From Niastella populi (lineage in GTDB: Bacteria > Bacteroidota > Bacteroidia > Chitinophagales > Chitinophagaceae), in contig NZ_LWBP01000156.1 in NCBI RefSeq assembly GCF_002078015.1, forward strand, positions 82,602 through 146,601: a stretch of 64,000 nt of DNA, read 5' to 3'. The notes under the pieces are model-generated. The model worked only from the letters and a program-made list of their open reading frames with translations, was not told the DNA's origin and ran no database searches. Positions 16,469-25,878 of the stretch are shown here, piece by piece (the stretch's first letter is position 1; the number at the start of each line of letters is the position of its first letter). Made by a program: the position numbers and the translations under genes.

Positions 16469-18820
16469 TTAAAACTTGAAATTCCAGGTAACGGCGGGAA
16501 TGATCGGGAACAGCGAAACCTGCTGTGTTTTCATGGTTAAACTGCCGTTGTAAGGGTTTCCGTCCTGGCTGAAGTAAATAAAGTATGGGTTCAACCTGCT
16601 GTATACATTATAAATACTGAACACCCAGCTTTGCTGCCATTTCTGTTTGGGTTTTGTACCGGGAGTAAGCGTTGCAGAAAGATCCATACGGTGATATGGC
16701 GCCAGCCGGTATTGATTGATCTTGCTGTATTCCTGGGTGAAAACGCCGCCAATCACATAAAAGCGTTCGGGCAACGACACTGCATTCCCACTGCCATAAA
16801 CGAACACAGCAGAGAACTTCCATTTCTTGTTGAGCTGGTACGTGCCTACTACCGACAGATCGTGCCGCCGGTCGTATTTCGACGGAAACCTGATGCCGCC
16901 ATTGAGCGTATCGAACTGGCGCCAGGTCCAGGAAAGCGTATAACCGATCCAGCCGGTGAGTTTTCCCCGGGTTTTATTGATGAACAGTTCCGTACCATAG
17001 CTCCACCCTTTTCCAAAAACAAAATCTTCTTCCGGGTCTTTTAAAGATGGCGTGTATCCCTCCCTGTATTCGATCTGGTTATCCATTCGTTTGTAATACA
17101 ATTCCACCGAAGTCTCCAGCATATTATTGCTGAAGTTTTTAAAGAGCCCGGCCGCATATTGCCAGCTGATCTGTGGTTTTACACGGTATGTGCTGGGCAC
17201 CCACAGGTCGGTTGGTAAGGTTGAACCGGAATTGCTTACCAGGTGTATGTATTGCAGGTTTCTGGTTACGGCTGCTTTTAGCGAGGTTTCGTTATCGATG
17301 GCATACCGAATGGTGAACCGGGGTTCAAAGCCGTAATATGTTTTTACCGGTTTGTTGGTGCCGTAGCTGATGCTGTCGTTCTTGTTGCCATTGATATCGT
17401 TGCTGAATATTTTATATGGGCCCAGTTGAACAAAACGGCTGTATCTGAGGCCGGCATTTACTTTTATCCTTTTGCTAACCTCCCAGTCGTTCTGCAGGTA
17501 AATACCCGTTTCACCGGCGTATTTTCTCATTTCATTATCGGGGAAGAACTGGTTATCGCCCTGGTTACCACTCAGGATATTCGGGGTGAATGTATGATGG
17601 GTGAAGGCCGCGCCGAAACGAAGTTTATGCTGTGGGGAAGCATACAGGTCGAAGTCGGTTTTGGCGCTCCAGTCGTGAATGCCCGATGACAGTTTGATGT
17701 TGAAATCGTTTTGGGCAGCGCCAAAGGAAAAAGCATAATCATTATAAACCACGGTGGTATTGGCAAATAATTTCCGGTTGAACACATGGTTCCAGCGCAG
17801 GGTGGCCGTTGTATTGCCCCAGGGAATATCGGCCCTGAAAGCCCGGCGGGCATTGCGGTAAGTAAATACATCCCTGCCAAAATAACCGCTCAGGTACAGC
17901 CGGTCTTTTTCTGAAAAAATATAGTTCACTTTTGCGTTGAGATCATAGAAGTAATACCCCGATCCGTAGAAATCGCTTTTTTCAGAAATAAAGGGTTTCA
18001 TCAACAGGTCGATATACGTGCGGCGGCCCGAAACAATAAAGGAAGATCTATTTTTTTTAACAGGCCCCTGTACCGATAACCGCGAGGCAATGGCCCCTAT
18101 TCCGCCCTCCACCTCGAATTTGTTCAGGTTGCCTTCTTTCATGGCCACATCGAGCACGGAAGATAAGCGTCCGCCATACTGGGCCTGCATCCCGCCTTTT
18201 ACCAGCGAGATGTTCTTTATTGCATCGGAATTGAAGATGGAAAAAAAGCCAAAGAGGTGGCCGGTATTATATACGATGGCGTCATCGAGCAGGATCAGGT
18301 TCTGGTCGGGCCCGCCGCCGCGTACATACATACCGGTATTGCCTTCACCGGCATTGCGTACGCCCGGCAGTAACTGCAGGGTTTTTAAAAGATCGGTTTC
18401 GCCCAGCAGTACCGGCACCGATTTAACCTGGTTTATTGAAAGATCTATTTTACCCATTTGGGCGCTGGTAACGTTGCCATCGCGCCGGCGCGCGGAAACG
18501 ATCACTTCCTGTAAAACAGGTTTTGCCGGCAGATAGAAGTTTTGTTCTATGTTCCTGTCGAGTGAAATGGTCAGCGGCTGCATTTCATAACCGGCAAACG
18601 TAGCAACAACCATGTAGGTGCCGCGGGGCAGTGTTATAGAATAAAAACCGAACTGGTTACTGGCAATGTTTTTTCCATTGCCGTTAACGGAAACCGTTGC
18701 ACCGATAAGCGTTTCGCCCGATAATGAGTCGCGCACATAACCGCTGAGTGTAAATTTCTCCTGTGCGGTGGCGTACAGCGCACAACATACCCCCCATAAT
18801 ATCGCAACGAACCTCAACAT
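16469..18820 (-). CDS. TonB-dependent receptor with carboxypeptidase-like N-terminal domain
   Basis: Outer-membrane import gate, 783 aa, complete. Order: signal peptide (VAILWGVCCALYATAQ), a carboxypeptidase-regulatory-like domain about 22-105 (LSGYVRDSLSGETLIGATVS), plug with GMYVRGGGPDQNLILLDD and LVKGGMQAQYGGRLSSVLDV, then a beta-barrel ending in the typical aromatic terminal residue (VTWNFKF). No SusD partner follows, so it is not a Sus-type glycan pair. It starts 54 bp after a DUF3347 protein whose C-terminus resembles metal-efflux adaptor modules, which hints at metal or chelate transport; this is inference. Confidence 0.93.
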   Translation of the reverse strand: MLRFVAILWGVCCALYATAQEKFTLSGYVRDSLSGETLIGATVSVNGNGKNIASNQFGFYSITLPRGTYMVVATFAGYEMQPLTISLDRNIEQNFYLPAKPVLQEVIVSARRRDGNVTSAQMGKIDLSINQVKSVPVLLGETDLLKTLQLLPGVRNAGEGNTGMYVRGGGPDQNLILLDDAIVYNTGHLFGFFSIFNSDAIKNISLVKGGMQAQYGGRLSSVLDVAMKEGNLNKFEVEGGIGAIASRLSVQGPVKKNRSSFIVSGRRTYIDLLMKPFISEKSDFYGSGYYFYDLNAKVNYIFSEKDRLYLSGYFGRDVFTYRNARRAFRADIPWGNTTATLRWNHVFNRKLFANTTVVYNDYAFSFGAAQNDFNIKLSSGIHDWSAKTDFDLYASPQHKLRFGAAFTHHTFTPNILSGNQGDNQFFPDNEMRKYAGETGIYLQNDWEVSKRIKVNAGLRYSRFVQLGPYKIFSNDINGNKNDSISYGTNKPVKTYYGFEPRFTIRYAIDNETSLKAAVTRNLQYIHLVSNSGSTLPTDLWVPSTYRVKPQISWQYAAGLFKNFSNNMLETSVELYYKRMDNQIEYREGYTPSLKDPEEDFVFGKGWSYGTELFINKTRGKLTGWIGYTLSWTWRQFDTLNGGIRFPSKYDRRHDLSVVGTYQLNKKWKFSAVFVYGSGNAVSLPERFYVIGGVFTQEYSKINQYRLAPYHRMDLSATLTPGTKPKQKWQQSWVFSIYNVYSRLNPYFIYFSQDGNPYNGSLTMKTQQVSLFPIIPAVTWNFKF

Positions 18821-18874
18821 GTGCAGTAATTTCCGTTAACGTTAACCGGTTTGCCGGTGAACGGGAAACTACTT

Positions 18875-19471
18875 CTAATAGCTCAGTGAATCCTCGACCG
18901 TGCCGCAATTCAGCATTTTACTACCGAAGTAGGGATTTTTTATCTCCCGTTCGTAGCTGATCCAGTAAGCGCCTTTATTGTCAAAAGCCATAGGGCAGTA
19001 TTGCCAGTATAACTTTTGTCCGCTATAACGAACCGTGCGGGTAAGGCTCCAGATGTTATCAGCTATGGTTACAAATTCTTTTCTTTTATTATTCAGGTCT
19101 TTTGCTGCTGCCAATGCCTGTGCCGAACCTGAAATGGTGGATGAAAAACTGGCCGCAGTTTCTTTTATCACTCCTGTGCTGTCACCTTTTATCTCATTTA
19201 CCTTCAAACTGTCGGCTGCTGTGTGCAATGCCAGCGCAGCGGCAGACGCCTTTGCCGTATCACTGGCCACCAGCGCGTTTTTAAGGGTATTGTAAGCATC
19301 GAGAAGTTGGGTGTACGATTGTTTAAAGGCATCTGTATTGTCAGAGATCGATAAAGGCTGCTGTTTTTCTGGTTCCTTGTCGCTCTGCTTGTCTTCGGTA
19401 TTGCAAAAAAAGGGCCGGGCGATCAAAACTATTACAACCAGTAAAATAACTACGATTAGCGTTTTTTTCAT
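18875..19471 (-). CDS. Membrane-anchored DUF3347-type protein
   Basis: 198 aa: an N-terminal membrane anchor or signal (KTLIVVILLVVIVLIARPFF), an acidic/Lys/Gln linker, then a helical domain of about 140 residues of the DUF3347 type. It ends in the characteristic metal-site-like block (WQYCPMAFDNKGAYWIS, then NPYFGSKMLNCGTV), holding a Cys-Pro-Met and a later Met-x-x-Cys. The same block is known at the C-terminus of some copper/silver efflux adaptor proteins in Bacteroidota. It precedes the TonB-dependent receptor by 54 bp and probably forms an operon with it. Metal binding is inferred from the Cys/Met pattern. Confidence 0.8.
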   Translation of the reverse strand: MKKTLIVVILLVVIVLIARPFFCNTEDKQSDKEPEKQQPLSISDNTDAFKQSYTQLLDAYNTLKNALVASDTAKASAAALALHTAADSLKVNEIKGDSTGVIKETAASFSSTISGSAQALAAAKDLNNKRKEFVTIADNIWSLTRTVRYSGQKLYWQYCPMAFDNKGAYWISYEREIKNPYFGSKMLNCGTVEDSLSY

Positions 19472-19696
19472 CCTTTTAAGTTTAGTGTGCGGTTTGGTTA
19501 AAGTGCGGAAGGAACTTCACAGAAATAATCCTGCCGGTTTTCCCCGTGCCGGTCGTTCCGGGTTTATGATAATCCAAAGATAAAGAATAACCTTACATTA
19601 CTGCTTCATATACAGGGTATTTCGCATGAACCGGGGCTTTATAATTTTCTCATCATCAAGTTTCACCATTAACTTCCTTAACGGCCTTATTTGTTA

Positions 19697-19704
19697 TATT
19701 TTTG
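19697..19704 (+). promoter_or_regulatory. -7 element of the ABC-F gene
   Basis: TATTTTTG matches TAnnTTTG 24 bp upstream of the ATG. The -33 is not obvious. Confidence 0.5.
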
Positions 19705-19727
19705 CAGATCATTTGATGTAAAAAATT

Positions 19728-21746
19728 ATGCTGGCAGGATTAACGAACGTTACTTTTGAATTTGGAGCCCGGGCAATTGTAGAAGATGCAACCTGGCATA
19801 TTCAACCCAATGAACGCATTGGTCTTATTGGATATAATGGAACCGGAAAATCAACGCTTTTAAAACTTCTGGTGGGTCAGTACCAGCCCTCGGAGGGTAC
19901 GGTAGAGCGCAGCCGCGGTACATCTATCGGCTATTTGCACCAGGACCTCCTGAGTTTTGATACCTCCGATTCCATTTTACAGGTGGCTCTGGGCGCCTTT
20001 GAACGGGTAATGCAACTCGAAAAAGAGATCGAAGAACTGGGCAAACAACTGGAAAATTCCCCAACCAGCGGCCTCAGTGCCGAAGAAACCGATGCCCTGT
20101 TGCACAAATATTCCGACCGCTTACACGAAATGGACACCCTCGACGGGTATAATATTCATCATAAAACCGAAGAAGTATTACAGGGGTTGGGTTTTTCGAA
20201 TGCCGACCTGCAGCGGCCCTACCGCGAGTTCAGCGGGGGCTGGCGTATGCGGGTATTGCTGGCCAAAATGATCCTGCAACAACCCGACCTGCTGCTGCTC
20301 GATGAGCCTACCAACCACCTTGACCTGCCATCTATCGAATGGCTCGAAAAATACCTGGTGCATTACCAGGGCTCGGTGGTGATCGTGAGCCACGATAAAT
20401 ATTTTCTCGACCGCATGGTTACCAAGATCGTGGAGGTTTACCAGCGGCAACTGCATATTTACAATGGTAATTATTCCTATTACGAAACGGAGAAAGTACA
20501 GCGGGTAGAACTGCAGCAACGGGCGTTTGAGAACCAGCAGGATTACATTCGCCAGCAGGAACGTTTTATTGAACGCTTCAAGGCCAAGGCATCAAAAGCC
20601 GCAGCTGCCCAAAGCGCCATGAAACGGCTTGAAAAACTCGACCGTATTGAGGATGTGGCCATTGAACGGCCCAATATCCGCATCAACTTTCAGGTTGATA
20701 AAGTACCGGGTAAAGTGTTGTGCGAGCTGAAACACATCACCAAAAAGTTTGGCGATAACACCATTGTCGAGGATACCCATGCCGAGATCAACCGGGGTAA
20801 CAAGATCGCCCTTATCGGCGCCAACGGTAAAGGTAAATCAACCCTGCTGCGGATCATCGCCGGGGCCGAGTCGTTTACCGGTGAACGCAAGTGGGGACAT
20901 AATGTAGATGAAAGCTTCTATGCCCAGCATCAGCTGGAGGCACTGGATGTGAACAATACCCTCATAGAGGAAATGAAAGCAGCCGGCAGCCAGAAAACGG
21001 AACAGGAGCTACGTAACCTGCTCGGTTGTTTCCTTTTCGGCGGTGACGATATCGATAAAAAGATCAAAGTATTGAGCGGTGGTGAAAAAGCCCGTGTGGC
21101 GCTGGCAAAAACCATCATCAGTAAAGCCAATTTCCTGATGCTCGACGAGCCTACCAACCACCTCGATCTGCATTCGGTTGAACTGTTGATAGATGCATTG
21201 AATAAATATGAAGGCAGCCTGATCTTTGTTAGCCACGACCGGTATTTTGTATCGAAAGTGGCCAATACCATTTGGGAGATCGATAACCATAAGATAAAGA
21301 CATTCGACGGCGGCTACGAAGAATGGAACGAATGGAAAGAACGCCAGAAGCAACGCGCCGAGGCGGCCGGTGGTCAAAAGGCAGAGGGTGGTAATAAAAA
21401 GGCGGAGCCAAAAGCTGAACCGGCGCCTAAAAAAGCGGAACCGGTACAGGAAGCGAAAGCGCCTGTTGCCGAGGTAAAACCGCAGGGCCCCATCAATAAA
21501 GAACTGAAAAAAGAATTACAGAAACAGCAAAAGGTGTTTCAGCAACTGGAGGAAAAGATCGGGCAGCTGAACCAGCAGAAAACAACGCTGGAAGCACAAC
21601 TGACGGCGCCCGACACGTATTCAGACCGCAACAGGTTCGTGCAAACGGAAACCGACTATAAAAAGGTGAGCGAAGAATTGCAGCGGCTGAATAAACAATA
21701 TGAGGAAGTGTTTGAAAAGATAATGGAACTGGAAGCGCAGGCTTAA
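19728..21746 (+). CDS. ABC-F family ribosome-associated ATPase
   Basis: Cytoplasmic twin-ATPase without membrane domains; family members bind the ribosomal E site and ease stalls. 672 aa. First cassette: Walker A GYNGTGKST (35-43), signature FSGGWRMRVLLAKM, Walker B LLLLDEPTNHLDL. A charged inter-domain linker follows (RQQERFIERFKAKASKAAAA). Second cassette: GANGKGKST, LSGGEKARVALAKT and FLMLDEPTNHLDL. A Lys/Ala/Pro/Glu-rich stretch (about 545-600) leads to a C-terminal coiled coil (KELQKQQKVFQQLEEKIGQL) of the Uup/YkpA style. The subgroup cannot be settled by eye. A terminator follows the gene. Confidence 0.93.
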   Translation: MLAGLTNVTFEFGARAIVEDATWHIQPNERIGLIGYNGTGKSTLLKLLVGQYQPSEGTVERSRGTSIGYLHQDLLSFDTSDSILQVALGAFERVMQLEKEIEELGKQLENSPTSGLSAEETDALLHKYSDRLHEMDTLDGYNIHHKTEEVLQGLGFSNADLQRPYREFSGGWRMRVLLAKMILQQPDLLLLDEPTNHLDLPSIEWLEKYLVHYQGSVVIVSHDKYFLDRMVTKIVEVYQRQLHIYNGNYSYYETEKVQRVELQQRAFENQQDYIRQQERFIERFKAKASKAAAAQSAMKRLEKLDRIEDVAIERPNIRINFQVDKVPGKVLCELKHITKKFGDNTIVEDTHAEINRGNKIALIGANGKGKSTLLRIIAGAESFTGERKWGHNVDESFYAQHQLEALDVNNTLIEEMKAAGSQKTEQELRNLLGCFLFGGDDIDKKIKVLSGGEKARVALAKTIISKANFLMLDEPTNHLDLHSVELLIDALNKYEGSLIFVSHDRYFVSKVANTIWEIDNHKIKTFDGGYEEWNEWKERQKQRAEAAGGQKAEGGNKKAEPKAEPAPKKAEPVQEAKAPVAEVKPQGPINKELKKELQKQQKVFQQLEEKIGQLNQQKTTLEAQLTAPDTYSDRNRFVQTETDYKKVSEELQRLNKQYEEVFEKIMELEAQA

Positions 21747-21754
21747 TTCCTTTG

Positions 21755-21797
21755 GCCGTGCCCGGTAATGCAGGCAAACCCGGGCACGGCAGTTTTC
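21755..21797 (+). terminator. Terminator of the ABC-F gene
   Basis: Perfect 11-bp stem GCCGTGCCCGG/CCGGGCACGGC (21755-21765, 21780-21790) with a 14-nt loop and a short TTTT tail, starting 8 bp after the stop. Confidence 0.8.
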
Positions 21798-21816
21798 CCC
21801 CTTAAAAAACCATCCC

Positions 21817-22263
21817 ATGAATATTACCATCCGCAAAGGAACAGAAGCCGATTACCCGGCGATCATCGATCTGATCCATCAGTTTGCTTTGTACCAGAAA
21901 ACACCGGAAAGGGTAACAAATACGGTAGAACAGATGAGATCAGACAACAATTTGTTCCAATGTTTTGTTGCTGTAGATGAAAATCAAAAGATCGTTGGTT
22001 ATGCGGCCTGGTTCTTCGCTTATTTCTCCTGGACGGGTAAGGCGCTTTATCTCGACGATTTATACGTGGTTGAATCGGCCCGCGGGCAAGCCATCGGAAC
22101 ACGGCTGTTGCAAACGGTTATCGACTATGCCAGGCTTACAAACTGTGTAAAAGTACGTTGGCAGGTTTCGAACTGGAACAAACCGGCTATTGCCTTTTAC
22201 AGGAAAATGGGCGCCCTGATAGATGATGTTGAAATGAACTGCCATTTTGAGTTGATGCATTGA
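21817..22263 (+). CDS. GNAT-family N-acetyltransferase
   Basis: Transfers acetyl from acetyl-CoA to an unknown amine. 148 aa, single GNAT domain: N-terminal IRKGTEADYPAIIDLI, strand LYLDDLYVVESARGQAIGTR with the acetyl-CoA phosphate loop (RGQAIG, a Q/R-x-x-G-x-G/A variant), and the late motif NWNKPAIAFYRKMGA. This pattern is close to the diamine/thialysine acetyltransferase (SSAT-like) subgroup, but substrate assignment is a guess. It stands alone between the ABC-F and patatin genes. Confidence 0.88.
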   Translation: MNITIRKGTEADYPAIIDLIHQFALYQKTPERVTNTVEQMRSDNNLFQCFVAVDENQKIVGYAAWFFAYFSWTGKALYLDDLYVVESARGQAIGTRLLQTVIDYARLTNCVKVRWQVSNWNKPAIAFYRKMGALIDDVEMNCHFELMH

Positions 22264-22401
22264 TAACAATTCGTGAATGTGATTTTGGGTAGATTTTATG
22301 ATTTGGCAATTAGATTTCAGGGGCGAAACCACTATTTTGAAAAGGATATTATCGAAACGAAATAAATCGCATATTCCCGAAATCAATTGTGGGGGTAACA
22401 G

Positions 22402-24657
22402 ATGGTCACATTCAAAAGATACAAACCCATACTGGTTTGTTTGTTTTTACTGGTTCAAACGGCTACGGCCCAGCCTCCGGCTCCCCAACGCCCCCGGATA
22501 GGCGTAACCCTGAGCGGCGGCGGCGCCAAAGGGCTAGCGCATATCGGTATTCTGAAAGCTATCGACAGCGCCGGTCTGAACGTCGATTATATAACCGGCA
22601 CCAGTATGGGCAGCATCATCGGCAGCCTGTATGCCATTGGTTATACCGCCGACAGTATTGAAAAGATCACCCGCACTATCGATTGGGACCTGCTGCTCAG
22701 TAACCAGTCTTCCCTCCGCAGCATTTTCATGGAAGAAAAAGACGAGTATTCAAAATATGTGATAGAACTTCCCTGGCAAAACCACAATTTCCGCCTTCCC
22801 AGCGGTCTGCTGCAGGGCCAGGAATTATGGCTGAAATTCTCAGAGCTCTATTTTCCCGTTCACCAGCAAAAAGACTTTTCGCGGTTCAGTATTCCGTTCC
22901 GCTGCATTGGTACCGATGTGGGCAATGGCGAGGCCGTTGTTATGAAGGAAGGTGAAATTATTTCCGCTATCCGTTCAAGCATGGCCATCCCATCGGTATT
23001 TACCGCCGTTGATTTCAATGGCCGCCGCATGGTCGATGGCGGTGTAGTACGCAATTTTCCCGTGCGTGACGTAAAAGAAATGGGCGCCGATATTGTCATA
23101 GGCAGTAATGTGGCCAGTGGACTGTTACCATCTGAAAAAGTGCGCAACGCATTACAGATCTTACTACAGATCGCATTTTTCAGGGAGGCGGAAGACGCCA
23201 AAACCGAAGTGCCGCAATGTGATATTTATATTCCATTCAAAATGGAAAAGTATAACATGGGCAGCTTCAACGACGGCGGCGCCATACTTGACCTTGGTAT
23301 TGAAGAAGGCCGCAAATTATACCCGCGGTTCAAACGGCTGGCCGATTCGCTGAATGCGATCTATGGGCCCGCCCCGCTAAAAAAGAACCGCCTGCCGCAC
23401 GTAAACTCGGTGGTTATTTCATCATTTGAAGTACATGGGGTGGAGAAAACTTCTACCGAGTTCTTTGTACATACCATGGACCTGCAACTGGGTAAAACCT
23501 ACAATGCGCACAGGCTCTCGAACATGGTGCGCCAGGCATATGGCACCCGCTATTACAGCCGTATTATTTACTCGCTGGTACCAAAACCCGATGGCACCTG
23601 TAAGATCATTTTTGATGTAACGGAAAACCCGTTCACCTTTGCCAAACTGGGTATCCATTACAACCGGTTTACGGGTGTTGGTATTATCGGCAACCTCACA
23701 GCCCGCAATTTTTTCATAACCAATTCACGCAGCCTGGTTACCATCAATATCGGGGAAAGTTTTCGCATCCGCGGCGAGCACCTGCAATACATTGGCCGGT
23801 TAAAGAATTTTGCGCTGGTGGCCGAAACCCAGTTCGACCGTTTTGAAGTGAATACGTATGACCAGTACAAACAGGATGGACTATACAAACAAACCTTTTT
23901 CAAAGTAGGCGAAAAGCTGCAGTTCTCCCCTACCCGTAATTTTTCCATTGGCGCCGGCCACCGGTTCGAATGGGTGCATTATACGCCCAAGATCTCAAAA
24001 GGCGTAGAGTTCAGGGGAAGCAATAATTATAATACCTTGTTTGGGTTTATATCCCATAACTCGCTCGATAAGGCTATTTTTCCGCGGCGGGGAGTGAAGG
24101 TGTATGGTGAGGCCGGACGGGTTTTTGAGCAGCACCCGAACCTTGATTTCCTTTCCGACGGGGTGCCTATCAATCCCGATTCAGACACAACACGCATCAA
24201 CACGTATCCTTACCTGCGCACTACGCTCGATGTGGAAAGTTATATTCCCATTGGCCGCCGGACCACTTTTCTTTTGAGCGGACAGGGTGGTATAAACTTC
24301 AACTATACGCGGAATGTGTTGAATGAATTTGCGATCGGCGGTCTTACCAAGGTTTTCCGTAACCAGATAACGTTTGCCGGTTTACAGGAAGGCACGTTGT
24401 ATACGCCTTCCGTGGCCATGTTACAGGGCGGTGTTCGGGTAAATGTGTTTGCCAATTCATACCTTACCGGTAAGGCCAATGTATTGTTCACCAATTTTGT
24501 AAGCAAAAGCGCCTTCTTCAATAACCCCGATTTTCTTTCAGGCTATTCATTGACCTTCTCGTATAACTTTGCACTGGGCCCCCTTGAAATAAGCACCATG
24601 TACTGCGATCAAACGAATAAACTGCAATGGTATATTAATTTAGGAATTCCCTTTTAA
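22402..24657 (+). CDS. Patatin-like phospholipase with POTRA-type and outer-membrane barrel regions
   Basis: 751 aa. Signal peptide (LVCLFLLVQTATAQ), then a patatin domain about 32-310: oxyanion loop SGGGAKGLAHIG, nucleophile Ser68 in GTSMG, and Asp212 in MVDGGVVRN, so the Ser/Asp dyad is intact. A POTRA-like segment follows (about 335-410, VVISSFEVHGVEKTSTEFF), then a BamA/Omp85-type barrel ending in YINLGIPF with a terminal aromatic. The layout matches PlpD-type (type Vd) autotransporters, in which the lipase is displayed or released through its own barrel. ATG 22402 starts the signal peptide directly. Confidence 0.9.
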   Translation: MVTFKRYKPILVCLFLLVQTATAQPPAPQRPRIGVTLSGGGAKGLAHIGILKAIDSAGLNVDYITGTSMGSIIGSLYAIGYTADSIEKITRTIDWDLLLSNQSSLRSIFMEEKDEYSKYVIELPWQNHNFRLPSGLLQGQELWLKFSELYFPVHQQKDFSRFSIPFRCIGTDVGNGEAVVMKEGEIISAIRSSMAIPSVFTAVDFNGRRMVDGGVVRNFPVRDVKEMGADIVIGSNVASGLLPSEKVRNALQILLQIAFFREAEDAKTEVPQCDIYIPFKMEKYNMGSFNDGGAILDLGIEEGRKLYPRFKRLADSLNAIYGPAPLKKNRLPHVNSVVISSFEVHGVEKTSTEFFVHTMDLQLGKTYNAHRLSNMVRQAYGTRYYSRIIYSLVPKPDGTCKIIFDVTENPFTFAKLGIHYNRFTGVGIIGNLTARNFFITNSRSLVTINIGESFRIRGEHLQYIGRLKNFALVAETQFDRFEVNTYDQYKQDGLYKQTFFKVGEKLQFSPTRNFSIGAGHRFEWVHYTPKISKGVEFRGSNNYNTLFGFISHNSLDKAIFPRRGVKVYGEAGRVFEQHPNLDFLSDGVPINPDSDTTRINTYPYLRTTLDVESYIPIGRRTTFLLSGQGGINFNYTRNVLNEFAIGGLTKVFRNQITFAGLQEGTLYTPSVAMLQGGVRVNVFANSYLTGKANVLFTNFVSKSAFFNNPDFLSGYSLTFSYNFALGPLEISTMYCDQTNKLQWYINLGIPF

Positions 24658-24716
24658 CGCCGAACGCTGAACGCGGGATGTAAATACAGCCTCTAAATTT
24701 ATTTTGTCAGATCTTC

Positions 24717-25775
24717 TTATTCGCCATGCTCTTCGTGCGCCTTTATAAAATCACTTACCAGGTAACTGATCAGTTTACCGGTGGTATCGTTACTGCGGCC
24801 ATCACTCAACCTTGTGGCGCCCTCGCATATATGTAAATAGGCAACCTGGCTTTCACGGGCGGCCAGCGTTACATACTGGCGGGCGTGTACGGGTGAAATA
24901 CCCGATGGCGTCATGGCGCTCGACAATGTGTTTTCAATACAATCGAGGTCAAGCTCTATGCCGGTAAAATTCTCTTCGGTAAAATTGGTAGCGTGGGCTA
25001 TGGCCTGAATGAAATTTCTTTTTTCGAGGATGAAGATATCCTCATAGGTGATGAAATCGAGGAAGGGATTGTTTACGATATCGAGCCAGACGTTTTGTGG
25101 CAGGTAATTTTCATGCAGCCCTATAACACAGTACTTCTGTAAATAGCCATCTTCTTCGGCATAGCGAAAACCATTGCCGCTGTGCCTGCCTTCCGAAGGG
25201 CGAAAATCGGCATGCGCATCGAGATTGATGCAATTTATCTGCGCCAGCGGCAAAACACCCGCTTTGTGTAATCCCTTGGCCGTGCCTTTTATCAGCGGAT
25301 AGGAATTGTTATGACCGCCCCCGATGGCGATGGGGATCCTGTTATGTGATGTAATGATCTTAGCCAGTTCTTCAACCGCATCGTCTATTGTAATAACGGC
25401 GTGGCGGTAGGCATCTATTTTTTCTTCATAACCATATGCGTTCTGTTCTATCAGTTCGCTGGCATCGGTGAAGTTGAATTGACCAAGTAACAACACTTCT
25501 TCCCCGTTTAAAAAATCATTGCTTTGCAGGTTTAAAAAAGCCGAGAGGAAGGGTAACCAGGCTGAGTCGGCCCCACCGGTACCATGGTTGGCGCGAATGC
25601 CGATATCTTCCGGTATTCCAAATACTACATACTTTGCCGGCGATTGCTGCAGGGCGGTTTCCCAGGCGGTTTTTTCGGGCAGTACATGTACACTTTCTCC
25701 CAATTTGGTTTCAAACCGGCGGATCCTTGTAAGATTCAGTACATCGTGTTTGCTGTAGAATTTGAAATGTTTCAT
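24717..25775 (-). CDS. hutG: Formimidoylglutamase, arginase/ureohydrolase family
   Basis: Last step of the Hut pathway: N-formimidoyl-glutamate to glutamate plus formamide. 352 aa from ATG 25775; a longer frame from GTG 25811 would start inside a dispersed palindrome and is rejected. The two-manganese ureohydrolase ligands are visible: His in AIGGGHNNSYP, the Asp-Ala-His-Ala-Asp box in NLDAHADFRPSEGRHSG, and Asp-Leu-Asp in GIELDLDCIE. The GRHSGNGF phrase is usual in Bacteroidota formimidoylglutamases. hutI, hutU and hutH on the same strand at 28-36.5 kb support this over arginase or agmatinase, although a speA gene also lies in the window. Confidence 0.85.
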   Translation of the reverse strand: MKHFKFYSKHDVLNLTRIRRFETKLGESVHVLPEKTAWETALQQSPAKYVVFGIPEDIGIRANHGTGGADSAWLPFLSAFLNLQSNDFLNGEEVLLLGQFNFTDASELIEQNAYGYEEKIDAYRHAVITIDDAVEELAKIITSHNRIPIAIGGGHNNSYPLIKGTAKGLHKAGVLPLAQINCINLDAHADFRPSEGRHSGNGFRYAEEDGYLQKYCVIGLHENYLPQNVWLDIVNNPFLDFITYEDIFILEKRNFIQAIAHATNFTEENFTGIELDLDCIENTLSSAMTPSGISPVHARQYVTLAARESQVAYLHICEGATRLSDGRSNDTTGKLISYLVSDFIKAHEEHGE

Positions 25776-25800
25776 CTGGAAGTATTTATGGTGATATTTC

Positions 25801-25875
25801 AGATGTGCCACCCTTCAGATGTGCCATACTTTCAAAGTATGGCACATCTCTGTTACCTCAAAGTGCGGCACATCT
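25801..25875. repeat. Fourfold palindromic AGATGTGCC element
   Basis: Central perfect inverted repeat: 16-bp arms AGATGTGCCATACTTT and its complement (25817-25832, 25834-25849) with one base between. A further partial copy flanks it in each orientation (25801-25815 and 25860-25875). It fills the spacer between the PF10136-like gene and hutG, begins 3 bp from a stop codon, and can act as a transcript-end hairpin. Shares its core with the thrS leader repeat at 12338-12392. Confidence 0.9.
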
Positions 25876-25878
25876 CTT

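Noticed and set aside
25776..25811. Upstream GTG start for hutG
   Set aside because: The extra 12 residues are encoded by a copy of the dispersed palindrome; ATG 25775 gives the normal N-terminus.
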